DNA of 45,253 nt. Origin: Sphingobacteriia bacterium. Its GTDB lineage: Bacteria > Bacteroidota > Bacteroidia > NS11-12g > UBA955. Of the stretch, positions 43,370 to 45,253 are shown in pieces. The notes under the pieces were generated by a model that made no database searches, was not told the origin of the DNA, and saw only the letters and a program-made list of their open reading frames with translations. The translations under genes were made by a program, and so were the position numbers. Numbering within the stretch: position 1 is the first letter of the stretch; each line of letters starts with the position of its first letter. Location of the stretch: contig JAGKXC010000020.1 in the NCBI GenBank assembly GCA_021151535.1, positions 1-45,253 on the forward strand, read 5' to 3'.

Positions 43370-43377
43370 TAAATTTG
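43370..43377 (+). promoter_or_regulatory. -7 promoter element of the MBL-fold gene
   Basis: TAAATTTG, an exact TAnnTTTG match, 9 nt before the ATG at 43387. A possible TTG at 43341-43343 is somewhat distant (26 nt). Confidence 0.5.
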
Positions 43378-43386
43378 TAACATCAA

Positions 43387-44022
43387 ATGCAAATCCAAGG
43401 CTTTACTTTCAATCCCTTATCGGAAAACACCTATATCATTTGGTGCGAAAATACCCTGGCCTGTGCCATCGTTGATGCCGGGATGTACAACAGCTCTGAA
43501 TATCACCAAGTGCAACAATTCATCGAAGATCGCCAGTTACAACCCCAGCTTTTATTGGGAACCCATGGCCATATCGATCATATTTTTGGCAACTGGTGGG
43601 TAAAACAGCAATACAATTTGCCTTATTACTTACATAAAGATGACATAGCCATGATTGAACGGTCAACTACCATGGCCGATTTATGGAATTTGGCATACAC
43701 CCCTTCCCCATTGCCAGATGTATTTTTAGAGCATGGAAATATTTTAAAATTGGGCGATTTGGACTTGGAAGTGCGATTTGTACCTGGCCATGCGCCGGGC
43801 CATGTGATCTTCATTCATCACAACAGCAAACAAGTGTTGGTTGGCGATACCATTTTCCAGGGCAGTATTGGCAGAACCGATTTGCCCGGCGGAAATCATG
43901 AATTACTACTGCAAAAAATCCAAAGCGAGATTTTCTCATTGCCGGATGATTTTCAGTTATTTAGCGGACATGGACCTGCCACTACGGTAGGATTTGAAAA
44001 ATTACATAATCCTTTCTTTTAA
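43387..44022 (+). CDS. MBL-fold metallo-hydrolase (glyoxalase II-like)
   Basis: 211 residues. Metallo-beta-lactamase fold with the zinc motif THGHIDH (59-65), a further His in VPGHAPGHV, the bridging Asp in VLVGDTIFQGSIGRTDLPGG, and the final His in LFSGHGPATTVGFEK. The short C-terminus lacks the helical substrate domain of true glyoxalase II, which fits the widespread YcbL-like hydroxyacylglutathione-hydrolase-related proteins. The substrate is uncertain (thioester or other). A promoter element lies 9 nt upstream. menD starts 23 bp after its stop, so the two are likely co-transcribed. Confidence 0.92.
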   Translation: MQIQGFTFNPLSENTYIIWCENTLACAIVDAGMYNSSEYHQVQQFIEDRQLQPQLLLGTHGHIDHIFGNWWVKQQYNLPYYLHKDDIAMIERSTTMADLWNLAYTPSPLPDVFLEHGNILKLGDLDLEVRFVPGHAPGHVIFIHHNSKQVLVGDTIFQGSIGRTDLPGGNHELLLQKIQSEIFSLPDDFQLFSGHGPATTVGFEKLHNPFF

Positions 44023-44045
44023 ATCATTTAGTTTGCCTCCGGAAA

Positions 44046-45253
44046 ATGAGTAGCACTTTGCCCATTCGCAGTTATTTGGATTTTTTGGCCACCTGTTTGG
44101 CTGAAGCGGGGGTAACGCGATTTGCGGTGAGTCCTGGTTCGCGCAACGCGCCTATTGTAGCGAGCATGCTGCGTCATGGCGGATTTGAGCTGCACAGTTT
44201 TCCAGATGAAAGAGCGGCTGCTTATGCGGCTTTGGGCATGGCTCAATCCCAGCAATTTCCTTGTGGCGTAATTTGCACCAGCGGCACGGCGGCGTTAAAT
44301 TTTTATCCTGCAGTGGCCGAAAGCTACTACCAAAGAACCCCTTTGTTGGTGCTTACCGCTGATCGCCCTAAAGAATTAATTGACCAATGGGACGGGCAAA
44401 CCATCCATCAATTTGAGATATTTCAATCGCATTGTAAATTCAATGCAGAAATCCCTGAAACCCCCACCGCCTTAGAAGTGGAACAAACCGTTTACGCCGC
44501 TGTAAACGCCACTTTATACCCGAGTTTGGGACCCGCCCATATTAATATTCCGTTAAAAGACCCCATTTACGAGGGACTGGAGGCACCTTTCCACGATTTA
44601 CAGCCTTCCAAACCTTGGCTCCTCAATCACCCCAACCCTGAGCCCATTAGCATTTCCATTTTGCAAGAAGTTATTGAATTGGCAAAAAAATCAGCCGGGG
44701 TGGATGTTCCCAAAATCATGGTTATTGTTGGTCAGCACAGACCGCATCCAGAGCTCTCGTTGGCACTCAATCAAGCATCGCAATACTTCCCGGTTTTAAC
44801 CGATATCGCCAGTCACCAGCATGCTTGGGGATTACAACATTGGGATTGGGCGATGTTGAATCAAGAGCCTAATGCAGCATTGAAACCCGATTGGTTAATC
44901 AGCATTGGAACAGCCATGATAAGCAAGCCGCTAAAGCAGTGGCTCAAGAAAAACAAACCTTCTTTACATACCCATATTTCGTCCAGTGAAGATTGGATTG
45001 GCGATCCATTTGAAACCCAACCCATTTCTTTAGTTCACTACGAAACCGATTTTATCCATGGATTGTGTTCAATTTTCCAAGGCGATGAATCTTACTTAAC
45101 CCAATGGCAATCATGGATTTCGGAGGCCCAAGATCCGGCATTGGCGAAACTCCAAACAAATTTAACATCCGTGCAACCACCCACAAATTTCGTAACCGAA
45201 TTTACTTGGGTAAAAGCGTTGTTGAAACAGCTCAACAGTAACACCATTTTGCA
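44046..45253 (+). CDS. menD: MenD, SEPHCHC synthase (3' end outside window)
   Basis: About 402 codons are visible from ATG at 44046 and the frame is open to the window end; the family is about 560 residues. A thiamine-diphosphate enzyme that joins isochorismate and 2-oxoglutarate to form SEPHCHC in menaquinone biosynthesis (EC 2.2.1.9). N-terminal hallmarks: FAVSPGSRNAPIV, PDERAAAYAALGMA with the ThDP-activating Glu, and CTSGTAALNFYPAVAESYYQRTPLLVLTADRPKE. Next is the central domain with PAHINIPLKDP and VPKIMVIVGQHRPHPEL. The ThDP pyrophosphate-binding C-terminal domain lies beyond the window. It implies a menaquinone-based respiratory chain. It contains two GGGCGAT-type motifs (44362, 44848). 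Confidence 0.94.
   Translation, partial: MSSTLPIRSYLDFLATCLAEAGVTRFAVSPGSRNAPIVASMLRHGGFELHSFPDERAAAYAALGMAQSQQFPCGVICTSGTAALNFYPAVAESYYQRTPLLVLTADRPKELIDQWDGQTIHQFEIFQSHCKFNAEIPETPTALEVEQTVYAAVNATLYPSLGPAHINIPLKDPIYEGLEAPFHDLQPSKPWLLNHPNPEPISISILQEVIELAKKSAGVDVPKIMVIVGQHRPHPELSLALNQASQYFPVLTDIASHQHAWGLQHWDWAMLNQEPNAALKPDWLISIGTAMISKPLKQWLKKNKPSLHTHISSSEDWIGDPFETQPISLVHYETDFIHGLCSIFQGDESYLTQWQSWISEAQDPALAKLQTNLTSVQPPTNFVTEFTWVKALLKQLNSNTIL

Larger units (their letters stand above)
2769..44854. repeat. Dispersed heptamer GGGCGAT / ATCGCCC, about 50 copies
   Basis: By manual scan I find 23 copies as GGGCGAT and 27 as ATCGCCC on the plus strand, first at 2769 and last at 44848. About 46 lie in genes and 4 between genes (7276, 13932, 16736, 26194), in proportion to the roughly 7% noncoding share. 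At about 40% G+C, composition predicts about 2-3 copies. The hexamer core GGCGAT/ATCGCC is also greatly enriched, most often preceded by G or T. Flanks are not conserved. Copies fall in different codon frames (Gly-Arg, Gly-Asp, Ser-Pro, Ile-Ala), so codon usage does not explain it. Confidence 0.8.

Noticed and set aside
1..45253. tRNA, rRNA, CRISPR arrays, insertion sequences, prophage or conjugation genes
   Set aside because: Reading both strands gave no cloverleaf or GTTCGANNC-type arms, no regularly spaced direct repeats, and no transposase, integrase or phage protein motifs.

Overview
The window looks like a chromosomal segment of a member of the Bacteroidota. The evidence is a set of TAnnTTTG-type promoter elements, two secreted proteins ending in type IX secretion (T9SS) sorting domains, a 7TM-DISM sensor kinase, a DUF3078-type outer-membrane protein, and a mevalonate cluster of the flavobacterial kind. 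G+C is roughly 40% by eye. I cannot resolve the family. No tRNA, rRNA, CRISPR array, insertion sequence or phage gene was seen.

Layout. 1-1.4 kb: the end of a secreted hypothetical protein and an orphan antitoxin-like gene. 1.4-6.1 kb, minus strand: 4-hydroxyphenylpyruvate dioxygenase (hppD), PriA and a UbiA-type prenyltransferase. 6.3-11.8 kb, minus strand: a compact mevalonate operon, transcribed as type 2 IPP isomerase, HMG-CoA reductase, a GYDIA-type GHMP kinase, diphosphomevalonate decarboxylase and mevalonate kinase. 11.8-12.8 kb: a MazG-like pyrophosphohydrolase and RfbC. 12.8-16.7 kb, plus strand: a membrane-anchored coiled-coil protein, then a NarL-type response regulator and a 7TM-DISM histidine kinase. 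16.9-19.4 kb: a large TPR protein split by a frame break. 19.6-21.6 kb: SucC and a LolD-like ATPase. 22-27.4 kb: an HTH regulator, RecQ and two glycosyltransferases. 27.4-39.6 kb: cell-surface genes (two T9SS cargo proteins, three outer-membrane or secreted proteins) plus TypA. 39.6-45.2 kb: RF3, dihydrolipoyl dehydrogenase, an anchored GyrI-like protein, an MBL-fold hydrolase and the 5' part of menD.

How the genes work together. The mevalonate operon carries every step from HMG-CoA to IPP/DMAPP if the GYDIA kinase supplies the phosphomevalonate kinase step. The resulting prenyl chains could feed the UbiA-type enzyme and, with menD, menaquinone. The two-component pair may control the outer-membrane protein gene at 33.9 kb, because a near-identical 8-4-8 palindrome lies upstream of both loci.

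The strongest unexplained signals are: (1) the heptamer GGGCGAT, about 50 copies on both strands, roughly one per 0.9 kb, far above composition expectation; (2) the shared AATACCAA-N4-TTGGTATT palindrome; (3) a 9-bp-arm inverted repeat exactly at the frame break of the TPR gene; (4) a recurring arrangement in which the -7 promoter element ends only 4-12 nt before the start codon.
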